Source: Parapedobacter deserti
GTDB taxonomy: Bacteria > Bacteroidota > Bacteroidia > Sphingobacteriales > Sphingobacteriaceae
Direction of reading: 5' to 3'
DNA length: 64,000 bases
NCBI RefSeq assembly: GCF_042646065.1
Contig: NZ_JBHRTA010000038.1
Span: forward strand, 1,054,001-1,118,000
Shown here piece by piece: positions 53,749-62,572 of the stretch. The notes under the pieces were generated by a model that did no database searches, had not been told where the DNA came from, and saw only the letters and a list, made by a program, of their open reading frames with translations. The stretch's first letter is position 1. Each line of letters opens with the position of its first letter. A program made the position numbers and the translations under genes.

Positions 53749-54543
53749 TTACGTCAGGCCGTTTGCCTTGGCGCTGATTTCTGCAATATCCAGTACTTGC
53801 ACTTCTTGTTCTTTCTCTTTGATCTTGACACCGTCGCGCAGCATGGTCATGCAAAACGGACAGGCGGTGGCGATGACATGGGGTTGATTTTCCAGAGCCT
53901 CTTCGGTGCGTTCGACATTGATGTCTTTCTTACCTTTTTCCGGTTCCTTAAACATTTGTGCGCCTCCGGCGCCGCAGCACAGCCCGTTGCTGCGGCAGCG
54001 CTTCATTTCCACGAGCTGGGCATCGAGGATTTCAAGGGCTTTACGCGGTGCTTCATACACCCCGTTGCCCCGGCCGAGATAACAGGGGTCGTGATAGGTT
54101 ATGCGCCGGCCCTTGAAGGATTCGCCTCCCTCCGCTTTCAGCTTGCCCTCATCAATCAATTGCTGGATCAGCTGCGTGTGATGGATGACCTCATAGTGGC
54201 CGCCTAAGTCAGGATACTCGTTTTTCAATGTGTTGAAGCAATGCGGACAGGCGGTAACAATTTTCTTTACTTCATAACCATCGAGTAGTTGGATATTTGC
54301 CATGGCTTGCATCTGAAAGAGAAACTCATTGCCTGCCCGTTTGGCGGGATCGCCGGTGCAGCTTTCCTCGGTGCCAAGAATGGCGTATTTAATACCCACA
54401 TGTTGCAGGATTTTACAGATATCGCGGGTGATACGCTGGGCACGCTCGTCGAAGCTGCCCGCGCAGCCCACCCAGAACAACATGTCAGCGGTTTCCCCTC
54501 TAGCCAAGAGGTCAGCCATTGTTGGTATGTTGAGTTCAGTCAT
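53749..54543 (-). CDS. Cysteine-rich CCG-domain Fe-S protein (HdrB/GlpC-like)
   Basis: A 264-residue soluble protein with two CCG domains. The first contains WVGCAGSFDERA, GTEESCTGDPAKR and VTACPHCFNTL; the second has YHDPCYLGRGNGVYEAPR, SNGLCCGAGGAQMF and ATACPFCMTML. Such domains hold unusual Fe-S clusters in heterodisulfide reductase HdrB and the C-terminal half of related oxidoreductases. It follows the membrane Fe-S gene by 36 bases on the same strand, and the two likely form one complex that passes electrons to or from the quinone pool. The substrate is unknown. Confidence 0.9.
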   Translation of the reverse strand: MTELNIPTMADLLARGETADMLFWVGCAGSFDERAQRITRDICKILQHVGIKYAILGTEESCTGDPAKRAGNEFLFQMQAMANIQLLDGYEVKKIVTACPHCFNTLKNEYPDLGGHYEVIHHTQLIQQLIDEGKLKAEGGESFKGRRITYHDPCYLGRGNGVYEAPRKALEILDAQLVEMKRCRSNGLCCGAGGAQMFKEPEKGKKDINVERTEEALENQPHVIATACPFCMTMLRDGVKIKEKEQEVQVLDIAEISAKANGLT

Positions 54544-54579
54544 AGCTCTAAGTCTGTAAGTCGTCGGTTCCCGTTATTC

Positions 54580-55884
54580 TTAGCCATTTTCGGCCCAGTT
54601 CGCGCGATCGGCCTGTGCGTATTTCCATGGTGCTCCGTTATTTTCAACGTTACTAACCATGTTGTTGAGGCTTGTGGGCGCTCGGGATTCTTCCATGACC
54701 ATGTACCGCCGCAATTCCATAATGATTTCCAAGGGGTTGATGTTTACAGGGCATGCTTCTACGCAGGCATTGCAGGTGGTACATGCCCAAATTTCCTCGC
54801 GGGTGATGTAATCATCAAGCAGCGATTTGCCGTCGCTGTCCGTCGCGTCCTTGCGTTTTCGAAAGTTATGGCCCACTTCCTCCATACGGTCACGGGTGTC
54901 CATCATTATTTTTCGGGGCGAGAGCAGTTTACCCGTGATATTGGCTGGGCAGGCCGAAGTGCATCGGCCGCACTCCGTACAGGAATAGGCGTCCAGCAAA
55001 TTCTTCCAGGTAAGGTCCTGCACATCCCTTGCGCCGAACCGGAGGGGCGCATCCGTGGCTTGCGGAGTGAAAGACGGGTCGAGCATGGCCTTCACCTCGT
55101 TTGTTACGCTCGCCATATTCGTAAACCGGCCCTGAGGATATAAATTCGAATAGTAGGTGTTGGGAAATGCCAGTAAAATATGCAGGTGCTTTGAATACGG
55201 TAGGTAATTGAGGAAAGCCAGTATACCGATAATGTGGAACCACCAACTGAACCGTTCGACGAACATAAGCTGCCCGACATCACTGGGAAGCAGTGACATC
55301 AGCCATGAACTCACAGGAAACGAGCCGGCCTGCGTGTAATTGGCAGCTTCGGCCAGCTGCAACTTATAATCGGCCGCGTTCATGGTCAGAAACGCTGTCA
55401 TAAGCAGGATCTCAGCAATGAGGATCAGGTTGGCATCTGTGCGCGGCCAGGGTCTCATCTCCGTGCCGAAGAAGCGCCTGAGGCGGATGATGTTACGCCG
55501 GGCGAGGAAGATAACGCAGCCGACGAGTACACTTAACGCGAGCCATTCAAAGGCGGCGATAAGCAGCCCGTAGGCCACGCCCAATCCCGAAAATACACGA
55601 TGTGTACCGAACAGCCCGTCGATGATGATTTCAACGATCTCAATATTGATGATGAAGAATCCCAAGTACAGAAATAAGTGCAGAATGGCGGCTAACGGGC
55701 GCTTAAACATTTTGTTTTGTCCGAAAGCAACCAGCAGCATCGTCCGCAAACGCTTGGCGGGCTGGTCTTTCCGCCATTCTTTCCGGCCCAAATGGATGTT
55801 TTGGACAATTTTCCGGGCGTTGCGAAAAGCTAACGCGGTAGCGGCTAATAACAACATCCCAAAAATGACCTGGCTTATCATCAT
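54580..55884 (-). CDS. Membrane protein with two [4Fe-4S] clusters (HdrC-like)
   Basis: About 434 residues when started at ATG 55884. An ATG at 55929 would lie upstream of the probable promoter. The N-terminal half has six hydrophobic segments, some with His that could bind haem as in NarI/DsrM. The C-terminal half carries CTECGRCTSACPANITGK and CTTCNACVEACPVNINPLE, two four-Cys ferredoxin motifs like those of HdrC/GlpC. It would anchor an electron-transfer chain in the inner membrane, with the CCG protein encoded next as its partner. Confidence 0.9.
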   Translation of the reverse strand: MMISQVIFGMLLLAATALAFRNARKIVQNIHLGRKEWRKDQPAKRLRTMLLVAFGQNKMFKRPLAAILHLFLYLGFFIINIEIVEIIIDGLFGTHRVFSGLGVAYGLLIAAFEWLALSVLVGCVIFLARRNIIRLRRFFGTEMRPWPRTDANLILIAEILLMTAFLTMNAADYKLQLAEAANYTQAGSFPVSSWLMSLLPSDVGQLMFVERFSWWFHIIGILAFLNYLPYSKHLHILLAFPNTYYSNLYPQGRFTNMASVTNEVKAMLDPSFTPQATDAPLRFGARDVQDLTWKNLLDAYSCTECGRCTSACPANITGKLLSPRKIMMDTRDRMEEVGHNFRKRKDATDSDGKSLLDDYITREEIWACTTCNACVEACPVNINPLEIIMELRRYMVMEESRAPTSLNNMVSNVENNGAPWKYAQADRANWAENG

Positions 55885-55899
55885 AATAAGGTTTATGTA

Positions 55900-55907
55900 C
55901 GAAATTA
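55900..55907 (-). promoter_or_regulatory. Promoter -7 element of the Fe-S gene pair
   Basis: TAATTTCG on the - strand differs from TAnnTTTG at one base; CTTG lies about 20 bases upstream as a -33 element. It favours ATG 55884 as the start. Confidence 0.45.
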
Positions 55908-55971
55908 CGGAATAAAAATTACTATGCAAGCATAATAAAATTTTTACATATATTTTTAGGTCGGAATGGCA

Positions 55972-56003
55972 TAAAAAAAGCGGAATGTTTGAAACATTCC
56001 GCT
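55972..56003 (-). terminator. Terminator at the end of the ompH/bamA cluster
   Basis: AGCGGAATGTTT and AAACATTCCGCT form a nearly continuous 11-bp stem with a small loop, followed on the - strand by TTTTTTT. It lies 51 bases past the last ompH stop. Confidence 0.88.
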
Positions 56004-56054
56004 CAGCACGCCAAAGCGTATCCTAACAAGTTATCTGGCGTGGCTGACGGTGTT

Positions 56055-56600
56055 TTAGTTCGCAATACCGAGCTTAGTTTTCACATCAGCCGTCAGGTCG
56101 TCGCCACCTGCGAAGTAGGGGATGCCGGAAGAAGCAACGTCAAACACATAAGCGTATCCTTTTTCTTTAGCTACGCTTTGCACAGCGGTATTTGCTTTCT
56201 GGAAAATAGGTGCAAACAATTCTTCTTGTTTTTTTCCCATTTCTTCTTCGGCCAGCTGCTGCACTTCCTGCAGCCGTCTTTCGATATCCTGCAGCTCGAT
56301 GCTCAGCGTTTGAAGTTTAGCGTCGATGGAATCTTTATTGGCTTCACTACGGTTGCGGTACATTTCCTGAGCGTCTGTTTGTTTCTTTTGAAATTCCGAA
56401 AACATCTGTTGCAGTTCAGATTGCTTGGTCTTTTGGAGCGTTTCCAGCTCCGTATTAGCGGTTTTGAACTCAGGCATAGACTGAATGATCTCATTCGAAT
56501 TGACGTGACCGATCTTTTGCTGTGCACTTACGAATCCGGTTGATAAAAACAGCAGCCCTGCCACCACTACACCTTTAAACAAATTTTTCATGCTATTCAT
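56055..56600 (-). CDS. OmpH/Skp family periplasmic chaperone (second copy)
   Basis: A 181-residue protein with a signal peptide (cleavage near GFVSAQQ). The mature part starts IGHVNSNEIIQSMPEFKTAN, typical for Skp/OmpH, and continues as a long charged coiled coil (about residues 45-130, rich in Gln/Glu/Lys). A C-terminal strand reads GYAYVFDVASSGIPYFAGG. Skp trimers hold unfolded outer-membrane proteins on their way to BamA. It is the distal of two tandem copies behind bamA. A second Met at 56591 could also be the start. Confidence 0.92.
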   Translation of the reverse strand: MNSMKNLFKGVVVAGLLFLSTGFVSAQQKIGHVNSNEIIQSMPEFKTANTELETLQKTKQSELQQMFSEFQKKQTDAQEMYRNRSEANKDSIDAKLQTLSIELQDIERRLQEVQQLAEEEMGKKQEELFAPIFQKANTAVQSVAKEKGYAYVFDVASSGIPYFAGGDDLTADVKTKLGIAN

Positions 56601-56719
56601 CTTGATTTTTACTTGTTGCTGGGGACTTGGTTCAATAGCCCCGAGTTTTGTTGATTATGTATTTTATTGTTAATTGTTTCCCTTGTTTTTTCAAACGGTG
56701 CGCAATAATACGAAACGGA

Positions 56720-57256
56720 TTACTTATCCGCAAGTGACGGATCGGGTTTATAGCCCAGCCGGGTGATGACATCGTTGCTTTTGTCCAGCTTCGGGTTGGC
56801 GTAAAGGAAAGTGACCTCACTGCCTTTATCTAACACGATATCCAGGCTTTGATCCGTAGCGATGGTCTGAATGGCCTGTGCCACCCGGTCCTGTATAGGC
56901 TTTACAAGCTTCAGGCGCTCTTGGAACAGGTCGCCCTCGAAGCCGAATTTCTGCCGTTGGAATTCTCGTGCTTCACGCTCTTTCAGTACGATCTCATCTT
57001 CACGTTTCCGGCGCATCTCTTCACTGAGCAACACGTGGTCTTCTTGGTACTTCTGATAAAGCTTTTCAATTTCGGCAAACCGATTGTCTACTTCCTCCTG
57101 CCATTGGACTGAAAGGGCATCCATTTGTTTTTGCGCCGCTAGGTACTCAGGGATATGGTTCAGTATATATTCAGTATCTACATAGGCAAACCGCTGTGCG
57201 AAAGCCGCAGATGAAGCCACGATGGACAATACGACAATTCCTATTATTTTTTTCAT
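56720..57256 (-). CDS. OmpH/Skp family periplasmic chaperone (first copy)
   Basis: A 178-residue protein with signal peptide (MKKIIGIVVLSIVASSAAFAQ). The mature sequence RFAYVDTEYILNHIPEYLAA is the usual Skp start. A coiled-coil tentacle region follows (about 45-120) and then AIQTIATDQSLDIVLDKGSE. It differs clearly from the second copy, so the pair is an old duplication rather than a recent repeat. It lies 71 bases downstream of bamA, whose substrates it should chaperone. Confidence 0.93.
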   Translation of the reverse strand: MKKIIGIVVLSIVASSAAFAQRFAYVDTEYILNHIPEYLAAQKQMDALSVQWQEEVDNRFAEIEKLYQKYQEDHVLLSEEMRRKREDEIVLKEREAREFQRQKFGFEGDLFQERLKLVKPIQDRVAQAIQTIATDQSLDIVLDKGSEVTFLYANPKLDKSNDVITRLGYKPDPSLADK

Positions 57257-57327
57257 ACGCTTATTTTATGACGTTGTTGTTGGAACATAGCTACAAAAGT
57301 AATTCCATTTTTTTTATATCGTGTATA

Positions 57328-59892
57328 TTAGTTGAACCCACCCATCTGTTGCATGATGCTGAAGGTGAAATTCTGACGCCATTGGGTACCTCGCATATTT
57401 GGAGGTAGCGGTATCGGGTCGAATGCATGGCCGTAATCGATGCCGAGCAATCCGAAGATCGGGAGGAATATCCGTGCGCCGACACCCACAGATCGGCGTA
57501 CTTTGAAGGGATTGAAGTCCCGGAAGTTGTTCCACGTATTGCCGCCCTCGGCGAAAGCGAGCACGAATACGGTGGCTTGTTCATTGAGCATCACCGGATG
57601 CCGCAGTTCCAATTGGTATTTGTTATAAATAGGACTTCCCGAATTGCGCGCAACATTTACATCTGCGCCATCCGGAATGACCATGCCGTTGGCATAGCCG
57701 CGCATAGCAATAATTTCCGAGCCCTGCAAGAAATCGAAGCCCATCATGCCATCACCGCCGAGCTTAAACCGCTCGAACGCCGACTGGCCCGTTACGCTGC
57801 TGTAGGAGCCCAAGAAACCGAATTGGGCTTGAGCTTTAAGCACCAATTTACCGCTGATACGCGTGAACCACTGGGAGTCGAACTTCCATTTGTGATATTC
57901 CGTCCACCGGTACCGTTCCTGATCGGGAGCGGTAGGGTAATTTATGCTATTGAACAGTGAATAGGGCGGCGTCACCTGTACGGAGAATCGCAAATGCGAG
58001 CCCGATGTCGGATATATTGGCGCATCCACCGAGTTGCGGCTGATTTCCTGCGTCAGGTTGATGTTGTACGACGTTCCGTTTTCAAACAGGAACCCAGGAT
58101 AGTTCTGCAATTTGTACTGCTGGGCGCCGAGGGAATAATTTAGCTGAAAATAGTTGTCTGGCCACTGTAGGCGCTTACCGATGCTAACAGTTACGCCGTT
58201 CATCCATATCCGGTTCAGCTCGCGGTCTCCCACTACCTGCCGTCCGGTCCAGGGGTCGAACCCGCCGAAAGAGGAGGACGATGTAAATGCACTTATGCCG
58301 AAGTAGATCGGCTTCTTTCCGCCAAGCCAGGGCTCGGAGAACGAGAAGCTATACGATTGATAGCGCTTGCCGCTGGTTTGGCCCCGGACGCTCAAGCGTT
58401 GACCGTCACCCCTTGGAAGGGGTTTCCAGGCGCTTTTGTCAAAGAGATTGCGCGTGGAAAAATTGTTGAACGAGAGTCCCAGCGTACCGATAACCTGCCC
58501 TGCACCGAAGCCGCCGGAAAGCTCCACCTGGTCGGATGGTTTTTCCACAACGGAGTATTCGATGTCAACTGTTCCCTCCGAATGGTTTAGGTTCGTGGGG
58601 ACAGGGTTGGTTTTCTGCTCGTCGAAATTGCCCAGTTGGGAGATTTCGCGGACGCTCCGCATCAGTAATTCTTTTGAAAACTTCTGGCCGGGCTTGGTGT
58701 AGATGGATCGGAGCAATACGCGGTCATTGGTCACGTCATTACCTTTCAGGATGATGTTGTTGACGGTGAACTGGGCGCCTTCATAAATGCGGAGGTCCAG
58801 ATCTATCGTGTCGTTATAAATCTTGGTTTGCACGGGATCGACTGTAAACGTAAGATACCCGTCGTTAAGGTAGAGCGAAGAGATGTCGTCACCGCTTCGC
58901 GTTGGACCCATCAATTTGGTCATCAGTTTTTCCTCACTGAACACTTCGCCCTTTTCTATGCCGAGGATGACGTTCAGTATGGAGTCTGAATATTTTGCGT
59001 TTCCTTGCCAGGCGATGTTGCCAAAGTAGTACTGTGGACCTTCATAAAGGTCGATATCGATGATAACGTTGCGGTCGTTGTGTTTATAAAACGTATCCCT
59101 AATGATTTCCGCATCGCGGTAACCCCGTGCATGCATTTTTGAAATGAGGTTTTCCTTGGCCTCTTTATACTTCTCTTCCTTGAATTTGCCCGGGCCGGTA
59201 ATCCGCCACCACGTACGCTGGCGCACGCCCTTGAAAAATTTGCGGAGTTGGCTCTGCGTAAAATTTTCGTTGCCGGTAAAATTGATGCGGTGTGCGCGCA
59301 CCTTGCTATTTCGATCGACATTGACCACCAGGATCTGGTTGTTTGCCTGGGTGGAATCTTTTACCGGTGCCATGGTGATCTCGGGGTAAAGGTACCCTTT
59401 TTCGCTCAAGTGCCTGGTGATGGTATTCCTGGTAGTATTCATCAGGTTTTGGTTGACGATCTTGCCCGTATTCTCGTTGAGCTTCTTGCGTATCTCTTCG
59501 GTCTGGCTCTTGTTCAGGCCCTCAATGTCGATGCGGGTAAGGCGAGGACGCTCCACCACGTGGATGTTGAAAAAAATTGAATCGCCTTTTATGGCATCAG
59601 CATAAAGTTCTACTTCGTCAAACAAGCCTTGTGCCATCAGGTTCTTTACCACGTTGGAGGTTGCATCACTCGGTACTTCGATTCGCGAGCCAACCACCAA
59701 TTTGGATATGGTGATGAGCACATCGTTGTCGAGGTATTCGGTGCCGCTCACTGAGACCCCGCCGATAATGTAGTTTTGGGGGTTAAGGTAGCTGAACTCG
59801 TCTGAATCGCTCAGTGGAATCCCCCGTTGCTGGGCAACAGTGACCTGCGCTGTCAATGTGGTAACAAGTATAAAAAAGAGTATTCGCTTCAT
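57328..59892 (-). CDS. bamA: Outer-membrane protein assembly factor BamA
   Basis: An 854-residue Omp85 protein. A signal peptide (to TVAQQ, residue 21) is followed by POTRA domains over about residues 40-440 (for example VVERPRLTRIDIEGLNKSQT and VNNIILKGNDVTNDRVLLRS). A C-terminal 16-strand barrel carries GLSFNNFSTRNLF and the lid-loop/strand region FDFLQGSEIIAMRGYANG, and ends in NFTFSIMQQMGGFN. It is the essential core of the machine that inserts outer-membrane proteins. The order uppS-bamA-ompH-ompH is conserved in Bacteroidota. Confidence 0.97.
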   Translation of the reverse strand: MKRILFFILVTTLTAQVTVAQQRGIPLSDSDEFSYLNPQNYIIGGVSVSGTEYLDNDVLITISKLVVGSRIEVPSDATSNVVKNLMAQGLFDEVELYADAIKGDSIFFNIHVVERPRLTRIDIEGLNKSQTEEIRKKLNENTGKIVNQNLMNTTRNTITRHLSEKGYLYPEITMAPVKDSTQANNQILVVNVDRNSKVRAHRINFTGNENFTQSQLRKFFKGVRQRTWWRITGPGKFKEEKYKEAKENLISKMHARGYRDAEIIRDTFYKHNDRNVIIDIDLYEGPQYYFGNIAWQGNAKYSDSILNVILGIEKGEVFSEEKLMTKLMGPTRSGDDISSLYLNDGYLTFTVDPVQTKIYNDTIDLDLRIYEGAQFTVNNIILKGNDVTNDRVLLRSIYTKPGQKFSKELLMRSVREISQLGNFDEQKTNPVPTNLNHSEGTVDIEYSVVEKPSDQVELSGGFGAGQVIGTLGLSFNNFSTRNLFDKSAWKPLPRGDGQRLSVRGQTSGKRYQSYSFSFSEPWLGGKKPIYFGISAFTSSSSFGGFDPWTGRQVVGDRELNRIWMNGVTVSIGKRLQWPDNYFQLNYSLGAQQYKLQNYPGFLFENGTSYNINLTQEISRNSVDAPIYPTSGSHLRFSVQVTPPYSLFNSINYPTAPDQERYRWTEYHKWKFDSQWFTRISGKLVLKAQAQFGFLGSYSSVTGQSAFERFKLGGDGMMGFDFLQGSEIIAMRGYANGMVIPDGADVNVARNSGSPIYNKYQLELRHPVMLNEQATVFVLAFAEGGNTWNNFRDFNPFKVRRSVGVGARIFLPIFGLLGIDYGHAFDPIPLPPNMRGTQWRQNFTFSIMQQMGGFN

Positions 59893-60004
59893 TTATCTAA
59901 TTTATCGCCGCTAAAGTACGTCAAACGTTTGTTAATTTTTGTTAAAAGGGAATTTTTTGAAATCGAACTCCAGCATGCGGCGTCCAATGGCTATCGTTCG
60001 CGGG

Positions 60005-60748
60005 TTATCTCATCAATTGTTCACTCGTTAGTCCGAAGCGGCGCTCGCGTTTCTGGTAGTCTACAAGTGCTGCGAATAAATCGCCCCTTCTGAATGCCGG
60101 CCACATCTTGTCGGTAAAGCAAAGCTCGGCATAGGCCAATTGCCATAGCAGGTAGTTGCTGATGCGCTGTTCACCGCTGGTACGGATCAACAGTTCGGGG
60201 TCCGGCATATTGCCAGTGGTAAGGTGCCGAGCAAAAAGCTCTTCATCGATCTGTTGAGGATCAAGCTGGCCTGACCGGGCCTTTTCGGCCAATTGCCGTA
60301 CGGCTTCGGTTATTTCCCACCGGGCACTGTAACTCAACGCAAGGGTCAGCGTGCAGTTGGTGTTGTTGGCCGTCCGGTCCATGGCTTCATGCAGGCGCTT
60401 GTAACACTTATTGGGCAATTGACTCAGGTTTCCAATGGCGTTTAGTTTTACCCCATTGTCCATCAGCGTCTTGGTTTCTTTATTGATGGTGTTGACCAGC
60501 AGCTCCATCAGGGCGGATACTTCGAACTTGGGCCGGTTCCAGTTTTCCGTGGAAAATGCATAGAGCGTGAGGTACTTGATGCCTATTTCCACTGCGCCTT
60601 CTACCGTATCCCGTACGGCAACTACGCCATTTTGGTGGCCAAACACACGCAACTTGCCCTGTTCCTTTGCCCAGCGTCCGTTGCCGTCCATGATGATGGC
60701 AACGTGTTGGGGCAGTTGCGTTTTGTCTATTGTCTCCTTGATATCCAT
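60005..60748 (-). CDS. uppS: Isoprenyl transferase (undecaprenyl diphosphate synthase)
   Basis: A 247-residue cis-prenyltransferase that extends farnesyl diphosphate with isopentenyl units to the C55 lipid carrier used for peptidoglycan and surface glycans. The active-site Asp is in IIMDGNGRWAKEQG, followed by FGHQNGVVAVRDTV, LTLYAFSTENWNRPKFEV and, near the C terminus, LLIRTSGEQRISNYLLWQLA and YAELCFTDKMWPAF. It is 112 bases upstream of bamA on the same strand, in the usual Bacteroidota order. Confidence 0.97.
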   Translation of the reverse strand: MDIKETIDKTQLPQHVAIIMDGNGRWAKEQGKLRVFGHQNGVVAVRDTVEGAVEIGIKYLTLYAFSTENWNRPKFEVSALMELLVNTINKETKTLMDNGVKLNAIGNLSQLPNKCYKRLHEAMDRTANNTNCTLTLALSYSARWEITEAVRQLAEKARSGQLDPQQIDEELFARHLTTGNMPDPELLIRTSGEQRISNYLLWQLAYAELCFTDKMWPAFRRGDLFAALVDYQKRERRFGLTSEQLMR

Positions 60749-60825
60749 CCGCTAATTTGGCGCAAAGTTACTATTTTTTTTTAGTCGGCAGTAAGAAGTC
60801 GGCAGCCAGGCAGTTGAAATCTGAA

Positions 60826-61665
60826 TTATTGCCACTCGGGACATCCCCCTTTAAATATCGTGTAAGAGAAGGTGAGTCCGACGGTCATGTAGGAGTCGTA
60901 GGGGCGTCCATCGCCGCGTTGTGAGCCTGGAACGGCAGTTTGCGAATTTCGGTACGTCAGGTATTCCCATTCATTTGCGCTGATTGGCAAGTCGGTAGGT
61001 TGACCCAGGGGGTAGTTGCCGCGGGCATCATCGAGATAATCTGTCAATGCCAGGCGGTATCCCAGCTCGACACCTACCGACCATGGTCCGCGCAAGTTGT
61101 ACCTGAAGCCGGCACCGAAGGGGATGGCGATCGCGTAGCGGGAATAGGGAGTCGGGTTGTCCGTAGGGTGGTATTCGGTCTGCGCATCCCGGAGGTTTAT
61201 CTTGCGGGGTGTTTCACCCGTTGCATAAGGCAAATACCATTGGGGATTAAATGAAATGCCGCCTACACCAGCAAAGAGATATGGCGTGTACACGATTCTC
61301 CCGCGCTGTGGCAGCCATTTAAAGAAGTTGAAATCCACAAGGAGTGAGCCTTCCTTGATCGATCCGAAAAAACCAAGGTTACGATCACGGCGTTGCGCAA
61401 CCCGGGAATAGCCATCGTATGCAAATGTATTGGCATATGCGAAGTTTGCGCGGATACCCCATGTCGGGTTGAGGTTATATTTCGCCGAAATGCCTGCCGC
61501 CCAATCATTGAATGCCAGCGGATTCTCGGGGTTAAGATCGCCCATATATCCTGAAAAGCCGCCCTGCACACCAAACTCCCATTCCTGTGCCTGGCACAAT
61601 GTACAAGCGCAAATCAGCCATGTCATTGACAGCCGGCGGAGCATTCTATGTAAAATTCGATTCAA
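60826..61665 (-). CDS. DUF6089 family outer-membrane beta-barrel protein
   Basis: A 279-residue protein with signal peptide (cleavage near TLCQAQ). Its mature start, EWEFGVQGGFSGYMGDLNP, is typical of the DUF6089 barrel proteins that sit next to uppS and nadK in Bacteroidota. Alternating strands such as WGIRANFAYANTFAYDG and YTPYLFAGVGGISFNPQWYL, and a late SVGVELGYRLALTDYLDD, support an eight-strand outer-membrane barrel. Function is unknown; the fixed neighbourhood suggests a link with envelope assembly. A second Met at 61644 could be the start. Confidence 0.88.
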   Translation of the reverse strand: MNRILHRMLRRLSMTWLICACTLCQAQEWEFGVQGGFSGYMGDLNPENPLAFNDWAAGISAKYNLNPTWGIRANFAYANTFAYDGYSRVAQRRDRNLGFFGSIKEGSLLVDFNFFKWLPQRGRIVYTPYLFAGVGGISFNPQWYLPYATGETPRKINLRDAQTEYHPTDNPTPYSRYAIAIPFGAGFRYNLRGPWSVGVELGYRLALTDYLDDARGNYPLGQPTDLPISANEWEYLTYRNSQTAVPGSQRGDGRPYDSYMTVGLTFSYTIFKGGCPEWQ

Positions 61666-61684
61666 ACGTTGGTAAAGATAGGTT

Positions 61685-62572
61685 TTAATAATTCCGTGCG
61701 TCTAGCCCCCATAGCAGCTTATTGCGCAGGTTGGAAAAATAACTATACTTTTTAAGCCGGATAAGATTTACCTGATAATGGGCGCGGCTGATATTAAGCC
61801 GGATATCGGTAGATAAAGCAGTTGTTTTTGAGTCACATGAGAGAAGGAATTTTCCGCTCCGGCTTTCGATTTCCAGATCCAGTTCCATATCATCAGAAAC
61901 GACGACAGGCCTGACGTTTAGATTGTGCGGAGATATGGGGGTGATGACAAAGTTCCCGCTTCCGGGTATGATGATAGGGCCACCGCAGCTCAGTGAGTAG
62001 GCTGTGGAGCCCGTCGGGGTAGCGACAATGATGCCGTCTGCCCAGTACGAATTCAACAGTTCGCCGTTTAGGTAAGCACTGACCGTGATCATTGCCGAGC
62101 TGTCGGACTTGAAAAGCGTGATGTCATTGAGTGCGAAATGGTTACCTTCAAATAGCGTTGTCTCTTCGGACTGTACGGATAGCAACGTACGTTTCTGAAT
62201 GTTGTATTCCTCAAGGAGAATAGCGGTTAACGAAGTTTCGATGTCGTTTTTGCTGATGTCGGCTAGAAAGCCCAGTCTACCGAAATTGATTCCCGCAACC
62301 GGGATGCCCGAATCGCCCACAATGGAAACCGCAGCGAGCATCGTGCCGTCGCCCCCTAAACTCAGCATGAAACCGATGTCATCTGGCAGTTGCCGGCGGG
62401 TAGCAAAGGTGTGTAGGCGTTGCGGAAAATTGACCTGTTGTCCGAGGAACCGATAGAACTCCTCATATATCCACAATGTCGTGTTTCTGGTAGCCAGCAA
62501 ATCGAAAAGTTGCTGTACATAAGGTATGACTGATGGTTGGAATTCCCGTCCGTAGACCGCTATCTTCATCAT
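61685..62572 (-). CDS. nadK: NAD kinase
   Basis: A 295-residue NAD kinase that makes NADP from NAD and ATP in the cytoplasm. The active-site loop is LSLGGDGTMLAAV, followed by GINFGRLGFLADI, FALNDITLFKSDS and the NAD-binding WADGIIVATPTGSTAYSLSC. All standard motifs are intact and the length is normal. The start codon directly abuts the stop of the CBS gene, so the two are co-translated; DUF6089 follows 19 bases later. Confidence 0.97.
   Translation of the reverse strand: MMKIAVYGREFQPSVIPYVQQLFDLLATRNTTLWIYEEFYRFLGQQVNFPQRLHTFATRRQLPDDIGFMLSLGGDGTMLAAVSIVGDSGIPVAGINFGRLGFLADISKNDIETSLTAILLEEYNIQKRTLLSVQSEETTLFEGNHFALNDITLFKSDSSAMITVSAYLNGELLNSYWADGIIVATPTGSTAYSLSCGGPIIIPGSGNFVITPISPHNLNVRPVVVSDDMELDLEIESRSGKFLLSCDSKTTALSTDIRLNISRAHYQVNLIRLKKYSYFSNLRNKLLWGLDARNY

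Noticed and set aside
54289..55143. A 284-codon + strand frame over the Fe-S gene pair
   Set aside because: Antisense of two Cys-motif-rich genes; no signal, motif or start context supports it.
61666..61675. CAAACGTTGG upstream of the DUF6089 gene, similar to the xylB/susC operator core
   Set aside because: One base breaks the palindrome, the TGC flank is missing and no sugar gene is nearby; likely chance.
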